Shown one piece after another: positions 47,973-56,211 of a stretch of 64,000 bases of DNA. Source of the DNA: an uncultured Phascolarctobacterium sp. (lineage in GTDB: Bacteria > Bacillota > Negativicutes > Acidaminococcales > Acidaminococcaceae); contig NZ_CAAGLX010000011.1 in NCBI RefSeq assembly GCF_900770955.1, forward strand, positions 62,001-126,000, written 5' to 3'. The notes under the pieces are model-generated. The model searched no databases. It was not told the DNA's origin and worked only from the letters and a program-made list of their open reading frames with translations. Position numbers and translations under genes: made by a program. Position 1 is the stretch's first letter; every line of letters begins with the position of its first letter.

Positions 47973-49379
47973 ATGAAAGAGTATAATACCGTATCGGAAC
48001 CGTTTTTAGCGGAAGTGCGCGCCGTAGTCGGTGACGCCAATGTCTTTACCGAGCCTGAAAAGCTGGAGCAATATAAGACGGACGAGGAATATGACCCGCG
48101 CCGCTTCCGTGTGCCTGAGGCTGTTGTGCGTCCTGCCAATGCCGAAGAGATTGCCGCTGTTGTGAAGCTGTGCAACAAGTATAATGTGCCGCTGACTGTC
48201 CGCAGCGGCGGAACAAGCCTTGCCGACGGTGCGATTGCTGTCTGCGGCGGCATTGTGCTGCTCATGGAGCGCTTAAATAAAATTATTGAAATGAATACCG
48301 ATGCTATGTATGTTGTTGCCGAAGCAGGCGTGCGTACTGTTGATATCCAAAAGATGGCCAATGATGCAGGCTATCTTTATGCTGGCGACCCCTGCAGTGC
48401 CGAAAGCTGCCTGATTGGCGGCAATCTGGCAACCAATGCCGGCGGCAGCAAAGCTGTACGCTACGGCGTTACCCGTAATCAGGTTTACAGCCTGGAGATG
48501 GTTACCCCGACCGGTGAAATCGTAGAGGTTGGCAGCCGTCTGAAAAAATGCAGTACAGGCTATTGTATGGAGCAGCTGGTAATGGGCAGTGAAGGCACTT
48601 TGGGTATTATCACCAAGGTGACCTTGAAGCTGCAGCCGATGCCTCCTTATCGCTTTGACCTGCTGGCAGTTTTTGACGACCCGTTCAAGGCTCTTGACGT
48701 AGTGCCGAAGATTATGCAGGCCGGTCTGAATCCGACGAGCATGGAATATATGGATAATTCCTATGTACGCGCCTGCGCCGATTATATTGAATTCAAGGGT
48801 GCGCCGCACTATGAGGATGGTATTTACGTTATTATTACGGTAGAAACGTTCAGCGAGGATGAGCTGGACATGAAGATGGAACAGCTCGACGAGCTGTGCG
48901 AGGCAGCAGGTGCCGTTGAGGTTCTGGAAGCAGATGACCGTATCTGGGCAATGCGCCGCAACTGCCAGGAATCCATCAGCCTCGTCAGCAAGGTTTCCCT
49001 GACCGACGATGTTGTTGTGCCCGTGGACCGCATTGCGCCGACGATTAAAGAAATTATGCATATCGGCAGCAAATATCCCTTCCCGATTCCGGTAAAAATC
49101 AACGCGCATATCGGTGACGGTAATCTGCATATCGTTCTTTGCAAATGCGATTTGGACGATGCAACCTGGGAAAAGATTGTGCATGACTTCCACGAAGAGG
49201 TTTATGCCTATGCTTACGCTCAGGGCGGCCGCTTAGCAGGCGAGCATGGTATCGGCGCCAAGAAGCTGGCTTACATGGAAGAGTTTACGCCTGCCGGTGA
49301 GCTGGAGCTGATGCGCAGAATTAAGCTGGCTTGGGATCCGAATCTTATCTTGAATCCTGGCAAAGTCTTTAACGCGTGA
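47973..49379 (+). CDS. FAD-linked 2-hydroxyacid dehydrogenase (GlcD/LctD type), copy 1
   Basis: A 468-residue soluble flavoprotein with an FAD-binding_4 domain (about residues 35-215, with VRSGGTSLADGA and the segment GGNLATNAGGSKAVRYG) and an FAD-oxidase C-terminal domain with the metal site NAHIGDGNLHI and the closing GEHGIGAKK. There is no iron-sulfur domain. Length and layout match GlcD and the LctD subunit of Etf-linked lactate dehydrogenases; no etf genes are in the window, and D-lactate, glycolate or 2-hydroxyglutarate are all possible substrates. GAGGG lies six bases before the second of two adjacent ATGs. First of three tandem paralogues. Confidence 0.88.
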   Translation: MKEYNTVSEPFLAEVRAVVGDANVFTEPEKLEQYKTDEEYDPRRFRVPEAVVRPANAEEIAAVVKLCNKYNVPLTVRSGGTSLADGAIAVCGGIVLLMERLNKIIEMNTDAMYVVAEAGVRTVDIQKMANDAGYLYAGDPCSAESCLIGGNLATNAGGSKAVRYGVTRNQVYSLEMVTPTGEIVEVGSRLKKCSTGYCMEQLVMGSEGTLGIITKVTLKLQPMPPYRFDLLAVFDDPFKALDVVPKIMQAGLNPTSMEYMDNSYVRACADYIEFKGAPHYEDGIYVIITVETFSEDELDMKMEQLDELCEAAGAVEVLEADDRIWAMRRNCQESISLVSKVSLTDDVVVPVDRIAPTIKEIMHIGSKYPFPIPVKINAHIGDGNLHIVLCKCDLDDATWEKIVHDFHEEVYAYAYAQGGRLAGEHGIGAKKLAYMEEFTPAGELELMRRIKLAWDPNLILNPGKVFNA

Positions 49380-49415
49380 TAGTGCATACACCCCTCTGTC
49401 ACTTATAGCAACATC

Positions 49416-49536
49416 TGCCCCAGGGCACCTTCTCTTGCCCTTCGGGCAATTCACCTTGTCCCCTTACAGGGGAGACTTTTTAAAAGTACTATCGTAAAAA
49501 GAGCACGACGAAAATGCTCTCCCTATCAGGGAGAGA
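49416..49536. repeat. Cluster of short palindromes between dehydrogenase copies 1 and 2
   Basis: Five small hairpins follow each other: TGCCCCAGGGCA, TTGCCCTTCGGGCAA, GTCCCC/GGGGAGAC, GAGCA/TGCTC and CTCTCCCTATCAGGGAGAG. This resembles a dispersed intergenic palindromic repeat. None has a clear T-run, though GACTTTTTAA follows the third. Confidence 0.55.
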
Positions 49537-49560
49537 GGGTATATAAAAAGGTAAAGATTT

Positions 49561-50961
49561 ATGAGCAATTACAATTCTGTAACTCCTGAATTTATTGATG
49601 AATTAAAAACGCTGTTGGGCGAAAAATATGTCAAAACCGATGCCGATACGCTCGACCGCTACAAGACGGACGAGGAGGCAGACGAGCGCTGCTTCCACTT
49701 GCCTGATGTAGTGGTTATTCCGGCAAATGCCGAAGAAATTGCCGGTGTAGTGAAGCTGTGCAATAAGTATCTCGTTCCGCTGACCGTGCGCGGCGGCGGC
49801 ACAGGCATCGTTGACGGCGCTATTGCCGACAAGGGCGGTGTAGTGCTGCTGATGGAACGCCTCAACAAAATTATTGAGCTGAACAAGGAAGGCCTGTACA
49901 TGGTAGCGCAGGCCGGTGTGCGTACGCTGGATATTCAGGCAGCGGCTAAGGCTGAGAATCTGCTTTATGCAGGCGACCCGTCGAGCAGCGACAGCTGCCA
50001 GATTGGTGGCAACCTGGCGACGAATGCCGGCGGCATCAAGGCAGTGCGCTACGGCGTAACGCGTAATCAGGTTTACGCTGTGCAGGTTGTTACGCCCTAC
50101 GGCGATATCGTTGACCTGGGCTCGCCGCTGAAAAAGTGCAGCACAGGCTACTGCATGGAGCAGCTTGTTATCGGCAGCGAGGGTACGCTGGGTATCATCA
50201 CGCAGGTGACGCTGAAGCTGCAGCCGTTGCCGCCGTATAAAATTGATATGCTGGCGATTTTCCATGACCCGATGGCGGCAATTGGTGTTGTGCCGCAGCT
50301 TGTGAAAGCAGGTATCGACCCGACCAGCATCGAATATATGGATAATCCTAATGTGCGGACAACCTCGGAATATCTTGATTTCCCCGGTGCGCCGCATATT
50401 GAAGACGGTATTTACGTTATTATTACCATAGAAACCTTCAATGAAGATGAGCTGGACATGAAGATGGAGCAGGCCGGCGATATCTGCGAGGCCGCAGGTG
50501 CTGTGGATGTACTGGAGGCTGATGAGCGTATCTGGTCGATGCGCCGCAACTGTCTGGAATCTGTGAGCCTTATCAGCAAGGTGTGCACGACGGATGACGT
50601 TGTTGTGCCGGTTGATGAAATGAGCGATATGATTCAGTACATCATTAAAACTGTGGCTAAATATCCATTCCCGCTACGCATCAACGCGCATATCGGTGAC
50701 GGCAACCTGCATATTGTGCTGTGTAAGCTGGATTTGTCCGATGAGGAATGGGAAGCTGAATTAAGCCGCTTTACGGAAGAGGTTTATACATATGCTTATG
50801 CACATGGCGGCCGTCTTTCCGGTGAGCATGGCATTGGCAGCAAGAAAGCGCACTTTTTGGAGCGATTTACTCCGAGCGGTGAGCTGGAGCTGATGAGAAA
50901 AATTAAAAAAGCCTGGGATCCTAATAATATCCTGAATCCCGGCAAGGTTTTTAATTTATAA
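49561..50961 (+). CDS. FAD-linked 2-hydroxyacid dehydrogenase (GlcD/LctD type), copy 2
   Basis: A 466-residue paralogue of the preceding gene with the same domain order. Matching marks are RGGGTGIVDGAIA, GGNLATNAGGIKAVRYG, NAHIGDGNLHIV and the closing GEHGIGSKK. The FAD-contact loop has GGGTG where copy 1 has SGGTS, and the substrate-side segments differ, so the specificity may differ. Only GGTAAAG lies ahead of its ATG, a weak ribosome site. The palindrome-bearing gap upstream suggests separate dosage from copy 1. Confidence 0.88.
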   Translation: MSNYNSVTPEFIDELKTLLGEKYVKTDADTLDRYKTDEEADERCFHLPDVVVIPANAEEIAGVVKLCNKYLVPLTVRGGGTGIVDGAIADKGGVVLLMERLNKIIELNKEGLYMVAQAGVRTLDIQAAAKAENLLYAGDPSSSDSCQIGGNLATNAGGIKAVRYGVTRNQVYAVQVVTPYGDIVDLGSPLKKCSTGYCMEQLVIGSEGTLGIITQVTLKLQPLPPYKIDMLAIFHDPMAAIGVVPQLVKAGIDPTSIEYMDNPNVRTTSEYLDFPGAPHIEDGIYVIITIETFNEDELDMKMEQAGDICEAAGAVDVLEADERIWSMRRNCLESVSLISKVCTTDDVVVPVDEMSDMIQYIIKTVAKYPFPLRINAHIGDGNLHIVLCKLDLSDEEWEAELSRFTEEVYTYAYAHGGRLSGEHGIGSKKAHFLERFTPSGELELMRKIKKAWDPNNILNPGKVFNL

Positions 50962-51036
50962 TATGACTGTTGCAATGGTCTGTAAAAAACTAAAATTAGT
51001 AGCATAGTAGCTAAGCAGCAAAGGAGAGATTTTAGT

Positions 51037-52434
51037 ATGACAACTTACAATCCCGTAACCGAAGAAGTTCTGGAAGAGCTGCGTAAAGCAGTCGGCGCAG
51101 AGCATGTAAAAAATGATGCCGAAACTCTGGAGCGTTATAAAACCGACGAAGAGCCGGATGCTCATTACCACCATCTGCCGGAGGTAGTTGTAGCACCGGG
51201 CAGCACCGAAGAGGTTGCTGCTGTTATGAAAATCGCCAATAAATATCTTGTGCCTGTAACTCCGCGCAGTGCCGGCACCAGTGTATCCTGCGGTGCAATT
51301 CCTGTTTTTGGCGGTATTGTGCTGCTTATGGAGCGCATGAACAAAATTATTAAGCTTGATGCTGATGCTATGTATATGGAGGTTGAGGCTGGCGCGCTGA
51401 CCTCCGATATTCAGGCTAAGGCTAATGAAGCAGGCCTGCTGTATGCCGGTGACCCCTGCAGCGCTGACAGCTGCATGATCGGCGGCAACATTGCAACTAA
51501 TGCCGGCGGCAACAAGGCTGTTCGTTACGGCACCACCCGTCATCAGGTTTATTCTATTGAGGTTGTTACTCCGACCGGCGAAATCGTTGAGTTGGGCAAC
51601 CGTTTGAAAAAATGCAGCACCGGCTACTGCCTCGACCAGCTGGTAATGGGCAGTGAGGGTACTCTGGGCATTATCACCAAAGCAACTCTGAAGCTGCTGC
51701 CGCTGGCTCCGTATCGTCTGGATATCCTTGCTGTATTCACCGAGGTACAGAAGGCTGTTGACCTGGTGCCTGCACTGGTTAAAGCCGGTCTGAATCCGAC
51801 CAGTGTTGAATTTATGGATAACGGCTTTGTCCGTGCTGCCAGCGATTATGCTGAACAGCGTCTGCCGCATTATGAGGATGGCAGCTATGTTATCGTTACC
51901 GTGGAAACCTTTAACGAGGACGAGCTGGATATGAAGATGGAGCAGCTTGACGAAATCTGTACTGCCTGCGGTGCAACCGACGTTGTTGAAGCTGACGAGC
52001 GTGTATGGAAGGTACGCCGCAGCTGTCTGGAAGGCTCCAAGGCTTTGAGCAAGGTTTCTACCTCTGATGACCTTGTTGTACCTATCGACAAAATTGCTGT
52101 CTGCCTGAACCATCTGATGGAGGTTTCCAAGCAATTTGATTTCGAATGCATGTGCCTGGCTCACGCCGGCGACGGCAACCTGCATTTCAACTGTCTGAAG
52201 ATGGATATGAGCGACGAAGAGTGGGAAAAACAGCTCGCAGAATTCCACAAAATCTGCTATGCATATGTTTACAGCCTGGGCGGCCGCCTTTCTGGCGAGC
52301 ATGGCATCGGTGCGAAAAAGATTGACGCATTGGCAGCATATTGCAATCCTGTAGAAATGTCTATCATGCAGACTATTAAGCGCGCTATGGACCCCAACAA
52401 TATCCTGAATCCGGGTAAGCTTATCCGTGCCTGA
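51037..52434 (+). CDS. FAD-linked 2-hydroxyacid dehydrogenase (GlcD/LctD type), copy 3
   Basis: A 465-residue third paralogue. It is the most divergent at the flavin loop (RSAGTSVSCGAIP) and at the metal site (LAHAGDGNLHFN in place of NAHIGDGNLHIV), while GGNIATNAGGNKAVRYG and GEHGIGAKK are kept. AAAGGAGAG precedes the ATG. It ends the tandem array with a good terminator. The altered metal site keeps the His residues but not the neighbours, so a different hydroxyacid is likely. Confidence 0.88.
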   Translation: MTTYNPVTEEVLEELRKAVGAEHVKNDAETLERYKTDEEPDAHYHHLPEVVVAPGSTEEVAAVMKIANKYLVPVTPRSAGTSVSCGAIPVFGGIVLLMERMNKIIKLDADAMYMEVEAGALTSDIQAKANEAGLLYAGDPCSADSCMIGGNIATNAGGNKAVRYGTTRHQVYSIEVVTPTGEIVELGNRLKKCSTGYCLDQLVMGSEGTLGIITKATLKLLPLAPYRLDILAVFTEVQKAVDLVPALVKAGLNPTSVEFMDNGFVRAASDYAEQRLPHYEDGSYVIVTVETFNEDELDMKMEQLDEICTACGATDVVEADERVWKVRRSCLEGSKALSKVSTSDDLVVPIDKIAVCLNHLMEVSKQFDFECMCLAHAGDGNLHFNCLKMDMSDEEWEKQLAEFHKICYAYVYSLGGRLSGEHGIGAKKIDALAAYCNPVEMSIMQTIKRAMDPNNILNPGKLIRA

Positions 52435-52469
52435 TTGTTTGCATACTGCTAAATAAATTTAATATATTG

Positions 52470-52507
52470 AGTGATGTACTCTTTGCTGTAAGGGTACATC
52501 ACTTTTT
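52470..52507 (+). terminator. Terminator after the dehydrogenase array
   Basis: AGTGATGTAC and GTACATCACT form a perfect stem followed by TTTTTTA. Confidence 0.88.
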
Positions 52508-52680
52508 TATTTGCATTATCCCCTGCTTACATTATAAATGGTACCAAATTGATAGAGGCATTGTTAAATAAATTGCGGATAATTAAAAAGCTATTGCTTG
52601 AAAAACAGGTGTATGATATAATGCTATTTATATAAATTCAATTAAGAATAAAAAATATATATTATGAAAAGGGGATGATA

Positions 52681-52992
52681 ATGATGAATATGGCAGAGGA
52701 GTACAATCGCCTGATAGGCAAGCGTGTGAAAATGCAGCGCATTTCCGCTAAGGTATCCCAAACGGATTTGGCGAAAGAGTTGGGGGTAACTCAGACGCAT
52801 TTGAGCAATATTGAAAACGGACGTGCGGGTTTGACAATACCCAATCTGATTAAGCTGCATCAGATTTTGGAATGTCCTATCAGTTCCTTTTTTGTGGATA
52901 TCGAAGGAGAAAGTGAAGCCGATAACAGCAGTGAAATAACGTTGGAAAGTGTTATGGAGCTGGCAAGACTTCTGAAAAAAGCACGCGCCTGA
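52681..52992 (+). CDS. XRE-family helix-turn-helix regulator
   Basis: A 103-residue protein with a Cro/C1-type DNA-binding domain (about residues 10-65: GKRVKMQRISAKVSQTDLAK followed by ELGVTQTHLSNIENGRAGLT) and an acidic C-terminal segment ending in a helix. It is not fused to a sensor domain. AAAAGGGG precedes an ATG cluster; I take the ATG at 52681. It stands alone between the dehydrogenases and the stress protein gene. Targets are unknown. Confidence 0.88.
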   Translation: MMNMAEEYNRLIGKRVKMQRISAKVSQTDLAKELGVTQTHLSNIENGRAGLTIPNLIKLHQILECPISSFFVDIEGESEADNSSEITLESVMELARLLKKARA

Positions 52993-52995
52993 ATT

Positions 52996-53030
52996 AAAAA
53001 GCAAAGTCATTTAAGGGCTTTGCTTTTTAA
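52996..53030 (+). terminator. Terminator after the XRE gene
   Basis: AAAAAGCAAAG and CTTTGCTTTTT pair around a short loop and run into TTTTTAATTTT. Confidence 0.85.
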
Positions 53031-53133
53031 TTTTATAGCAGTATTTTTAGGCAAGCTGTTTTTACTTAGGCAGGAGTTTTGGGATTCATGGCGAACTATC
53101 CATATATTACATATTTTTCAAAGGAGCAATTAA

Positions 53134-53994
53134 ATGAGTACATTCACCAAGGTCCTGTTGGCCACTGATTTGTCCCCGCAGGCTGATAAATTGACCGAGT
53201 GTCTGTTTTGCTTATGCCCCGATACGGAAACGGAAGTGGTTTTGGCTCACGTCTTTGATGATGACGATGATGCCGACCCTGACGGTAGCAGCTTTAAAAA
53301 AGCGCGCAGCCGGTTGGATGGCTATAAAAATGATATAGAGCAGGCAGGCTATGAAGAAATTTCTATTGTAACCCCGGCAGGCGAGCCCTGCGAGACCTTA
53401 AGCAGGCTGGCGGAAGAAAATGACGCTGACCTGATGCTGGTGGCATCGCACCGCAAGGGCTTTTTGAAGCGTGCGCTGATGGGCAGCACTACCTATGAGC
53501 TGGCACGGGCTACAATGATTCCCCTGCTGATTAATAAGGACGAGGAAGATGACGTTACGGAAAATCTGCTGGATACTGTGCTGATACCGACCGATTTTTC
53601 CCGTAAATCCTTAGAAGCGCTGAATGTTATCCGCAGTCTGCGTGAATATGTAGGCAAGGTATTGTTTGTGCATGTTGTTGAGCATAGCAGAAACAAGCAT
53701 GATTACAAGGAAAAATACGGCAGTGCCAAAATGTTTTTGCAAGAGCTGGTAGATGAAATGAAAATTTTCGGTATTGAGGCCGATTACCGCATTGCGCATG
53801 GCATAGCCTCCAAAAAAATTGCTGCTATCTGCGAGCGTGATAATGTCAGTCTGATTATGATGACTAAAACCGGCGCAGATATGACTAACGGCGATGATTT
53901 GGGCAGTACGTCAGAAAACGTAGTCCTGAATTCGGATTGTGCAGTAATGCTGCTGCCGGCTGAAGACAGTGATGAAGAAGATTCTTTTTCCTAA
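53134..53994 (+). CDS. Universal stress protein, two UspA domains
   Basis: A 286-residue protein of two UspA domains (about 1-140 and 145-280). The first begins KVLLATDLSPQADKLTE and has MLVASHRKGFLKRALMGST with the ATP-loop-like GSTTYEL; the second begins TVLIPTDFSRKSLEAL and has LIMMTKTGAD, with a less regular loop (GSTSENV). An acidic segment DDDDDADPDGSSFKK lies in the first domain. Such proteins bind ATP or act in stress adaptation. AAAGGAG precedes the ATG. Confidence 0.88.
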   Translation: MSTFTKVLLATDLSPQADKLTECLFCLCPDTETEVVLAHVFDDDDDADPDGSSFKKARSRLDGYKNDIEQAGYEEISIVTPAGEPCETLSRLAEENDADLMLVASHRKGFLKRALMGSTTYELARATMIPLLINKDEEDDVTENLLDTVLIPTDFSRKSLEALNVIRSLREYVGKVLFVHVVEHSRNKHDYKEKYGSAKMFLQELVDEMKIFGIEADYRIAHGIASKKIAAICERDNVSLIMMTKTGADMTNGDDLGSTSENVVLNSDCAVMLLPAEDSDEEDSFS

Positions 53995-54047
53995 ACTGCC
54001 GCAGAAGAAATTTTTGATGATTTTATAAAAATTTTTACAAAAAACGC

Positions 54048-54076
54048 TTGACTTTCATTGAAAATGCCAGTATAAT
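54048..54076 (+). promoter_or_regulatory. Promoter of tRNA-Ser
   Basis: TTGACT at 54048-54053 and TATAAT at 54071-54076 with a 17-base spacer and an A/T-rich upstream element, about 75 bases before the tRNA. Confidence 0.8.
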
Positions 54077-54150
54077 ACTACTTGCAGTTATGTTGACTGC
54101 AGGTACGTATTGTGCTGGCAAATTGAAAATAGTTTAAAGTTTTCAACCTT

Positions 54151-54240
54151 GGAGAGATGACCGAGTGGTTGAAGGTGCACGCCTGGAAAGCGTGTGTACG
54201 GGAAACCGTACCGAGGGTTCGAATCCCTCTCTCTCCGCCA
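54151..54240 (+). tRNA. tRNA-Ser (anticodon GGA)
   Basis: GGAGAGA and TCTCTCC form the acceptor stem, with encoded GCCA at the end. The D arm GACCGAGTGG, the anticodon stem CACGC/GCGTG with loop CTGGAAA (anticodon GGA, reads UCC and UCU), the long variable arm TACGGGAAACCGTA and the T arm GAGGGTTCGAATCCCTC are all present. The long variable arm is diagnostic of class II serine tRNA. Confidence 0.97.
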
Positions 54241-54296
54241 CTTAAAAATCTGCCGCACTGAGCGGCTTTTTTAATAAAATCATATAGCTTGTTTCT

Positions 54297-54421
54297 CTGT
54301 AGGATCGTAGAGCCGGGTCCTGCGCAATGGGAGCCTGTGAACCAGGTCAGGTCCGGAAGGAAGCAGCCTTAAGCGGATACTTTCATGTGCCGTGGGGAAG
54401 CCCGTCTTTGCGGTCCTACAG
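54297..54421 (+). ncRNA. ffs: Signal recognition particle RNA (small type)
   Basis: The conserved apical domain CAGGTCCGGAAGGAAGCAGC is present, flanked by paired arms, and the ends CTGTAGGATCG and CGGTCCTACAG pair. About 100-125 bases long without an Alu domain, this is the 4.5S-like form typical of Negativicutes and Gram-negative bacteria. A terminator follows directly. Confidence 0.95.
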
Positions 54422-54436
54422 GGAAATAAACGAAGA

Positions 54437-54467
54437 AACTCCGTCGCACTTGCGACGGAGTTTTTTT
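54437..54467 (+). terminator. Terminator of the SRP RNA
   Basis: ACTCCGTCGCA and TGCGACGGAGT form a perfect stem around a two-base loop, followed by seven T. Confidence 0.92.
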
Positions 54468-54476
54468 GTGCTGCGC

Positions 54477-56045
54477 TTATTTGCTGAGCAGTGCAATTTT
54501 CTTCATATAGGGAGCGGCAATATTAGCGATAGCATCAGGATTTACTGCCTGCCAGGCGGCAAAGTCCAGGCCGCTTTGGGCGATATGCTTGCCGATTTCC
54601 AAAAGCACGAAGGGAATATCCTCGGCGAGCAGTGTGCCGACTTCTTCTCCCAGGTGCTCGCTGCCCTGCAGCGAACAGCCGTTGATGTACATAGTGAAGG
54701 CCGGGTGTGCTGTGCCCTTGATAACCTTCACTGTTCCACGGAAGCCAAGCTTGCCAAGCTGGTGGGTGCCACAGCTGGAGGGGCAGCCGGAAATATAAAT
54801 CTGCGGCAATGCGTCGCTGGCTGCGTACTGTGTAGCCATTTCTTCAAAGCAGCTTGTCAGCAGGCTTTGGGAATCACCCATGCCCATTTGGCAGACAGTG
54901 GAGCCGATGCAGGCTACGCTGCTGGTGAAGGCGTTATAGGCTGTGTCGGGGGTGAGCGACATTACCTTTGCTGCTTCGGGAGCAGTGAGGTTGATAATAT
55001 ATACGCTCTGGTCGGGAGCAAGACGCAGCTCGGCAGCCTTAACGTTCTGCAGATAATCTGCCAAAGCGAGGAAGCTTGCGATTTTTGGCAGTCCTGCCTG
55101 CGGATGATAATTAACAGCGTAAAGACCAGGCTGCTTTTGCGAAGTAATGCGGAAGCCGGTGATAAGCTTGAAGTCACGCTTGGTGATTTTGTTTGCTTCC
55201 GGCTGCAAATCAAGACCGCCATCCTGCAGTGCCTTTAGCAGACGTTCGCTGTAGGCAGCCTTATAGGCTGCTTCTCCGCCCAAAAGCTCCGGCAGATAGC
55301 GGGTGCGTGCTTTGGCTCTTTGCGTATAAGTACCGCATTCGCGGAAGGTTGCCAGCAATGCCTTGATATGATACAAGATTTTTTCGGGAGCGACAGCTTC
55401 AGCCATTTTTATACCGATACAGGGAGCAGGGCCCAGACCGCCGGCGCTGTAGACATCAAAGCGTCCGTCGGGACGGGCGGCGAAGCCTAAATCGCGCATG
55501 GTGGCGTGAGTAAGGTTCTGCGGTGAATTGGAAAAGCCTGTCTTTAATTTGCGTGGCAGCTTGCCGTCGGGAATAGTTGCAACAAAATATTGCGCTGCTG
55601 CTTCTGCGTAAGGCAGCACGTCAAAATATTCCTCGCGCTCCACACCGCTTAAGGGTGAGCAGAGCACGTTGCCGGGATAGTCACCGCCGCAGCCGAAGGG
55701 GATAATGTCCGCTTCCAGACATTGCTCTAAGATTTCACTGGCAGCTTCAGCACTGAGGTCGTGCAGCTGTATTGTCTGCCCGGTTGTGAAATGAATGCGG
55801 CTGATGTTATACTTGCGGATTATCTCGGCGATGAAGGCCAGTTTGTCTGCAGTAATGCGTCCGGCGCTGCAGCGCAGGCGCAGCATGTTGCTTTTGCCGT
55901 CGCGCTGGGCGAAGCTGCCGAAGTAACCTGAAAACTCCTTGTAGGCAATTTTGCCGATTTTTTCGTTATGATAGTCGGCAGTCTGCTGAGCGAAATCAGG
56001 CAGCTGCTTGCGCAAGAAATCTTTATCAATTTCGGGTATAGTCAT
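54477..56045 (-). CDS. Siroheme-[4Fe-4S] sulfite/nitrite reductase-like protein
   Basis: A 522-residue protein of two ferredoxin-like plus siroheme half-domains, as in ferredoxin-nitrite and sulfite reductases. Cluster and siroheme cysteines appear in VACIGSTVCQMG (CxxxxxC) and ISGCPSSCGTHQ (CxxxC). The first half carries IHFTTGQTIQLHDL and GGDYPGNVLCSPLSG. There is no separate ferredoxin domain. It starts behind GGAGGC on the minus strand and stands alone, converging on the SRP RNA terminator. Whether sulfite or nitrite is the substrate is not clear. Confidence 0.88.
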   Translation of the reverse strand: MTIPEIDKDFLRKQLPDFAQQTADYHNEKIGKIAYKEFSGYFGSFAQRDGKSNMLRLRCSAGRITADKLAFIAEIIRKYNISRIHFTTGQTIQLHDLSAEAASEILEQCLEADIIPFGCGGDYPGNVLCSPLSGVEREEYFDVLPYAEAAAQYFVATIPDGKLPRKLKTGFSNSPQNLTHATMRDLGFAARPDGRFDVYSAGGLGPAPCIGIKMAEAVAPEKILYHIKALLATFRECGTYTQRAKARTRYLPELLGGEAAYKAAYSERLLKALQDGGLDLQPEANKITKRDFKLITGFRITSQKQPGLYAVNYHPQAGLPKIASFLALADYLQNVKAAELRLAPDQSVYIINLTAPEAAKVMSLTPDTAYNAFTSSVACIGSTVCQMGMGDSQSLLTSCFEEMATQYAASDALPQIYISGCPSSCGTHQLGKLGFRGTVKVIKGTAHPAFTMYINGCSLQGSEHLGEEVGTLLAEDIPFVLLEIGKHIAQSGLDFAAWQAVNPDAIANIAAPYMKKIALLSK

Positions 56046-56211
56046 TGCTGTAGCCTCCTTTGTGATTAACTAATGATATTATATAATACTTTAGTGCATT
56101 AGTAAAATATTTGTTTTAATGGAAGCTGAGGGATGCTAAACTTCAATTTACATTTCGGCCTATTTTGAGTATAATAGTTATGTATGTAATAAATTCCGGG
56201 GAGGTGCAGTG

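Noticed and set aside
54327..55238. Long plus-strand open frame over the SRP RNA and reductase region
   Set aside because: It starts within the SRP RNA and runs antisense to the well-supported siroheme reductase gene; it is a shadow frame.
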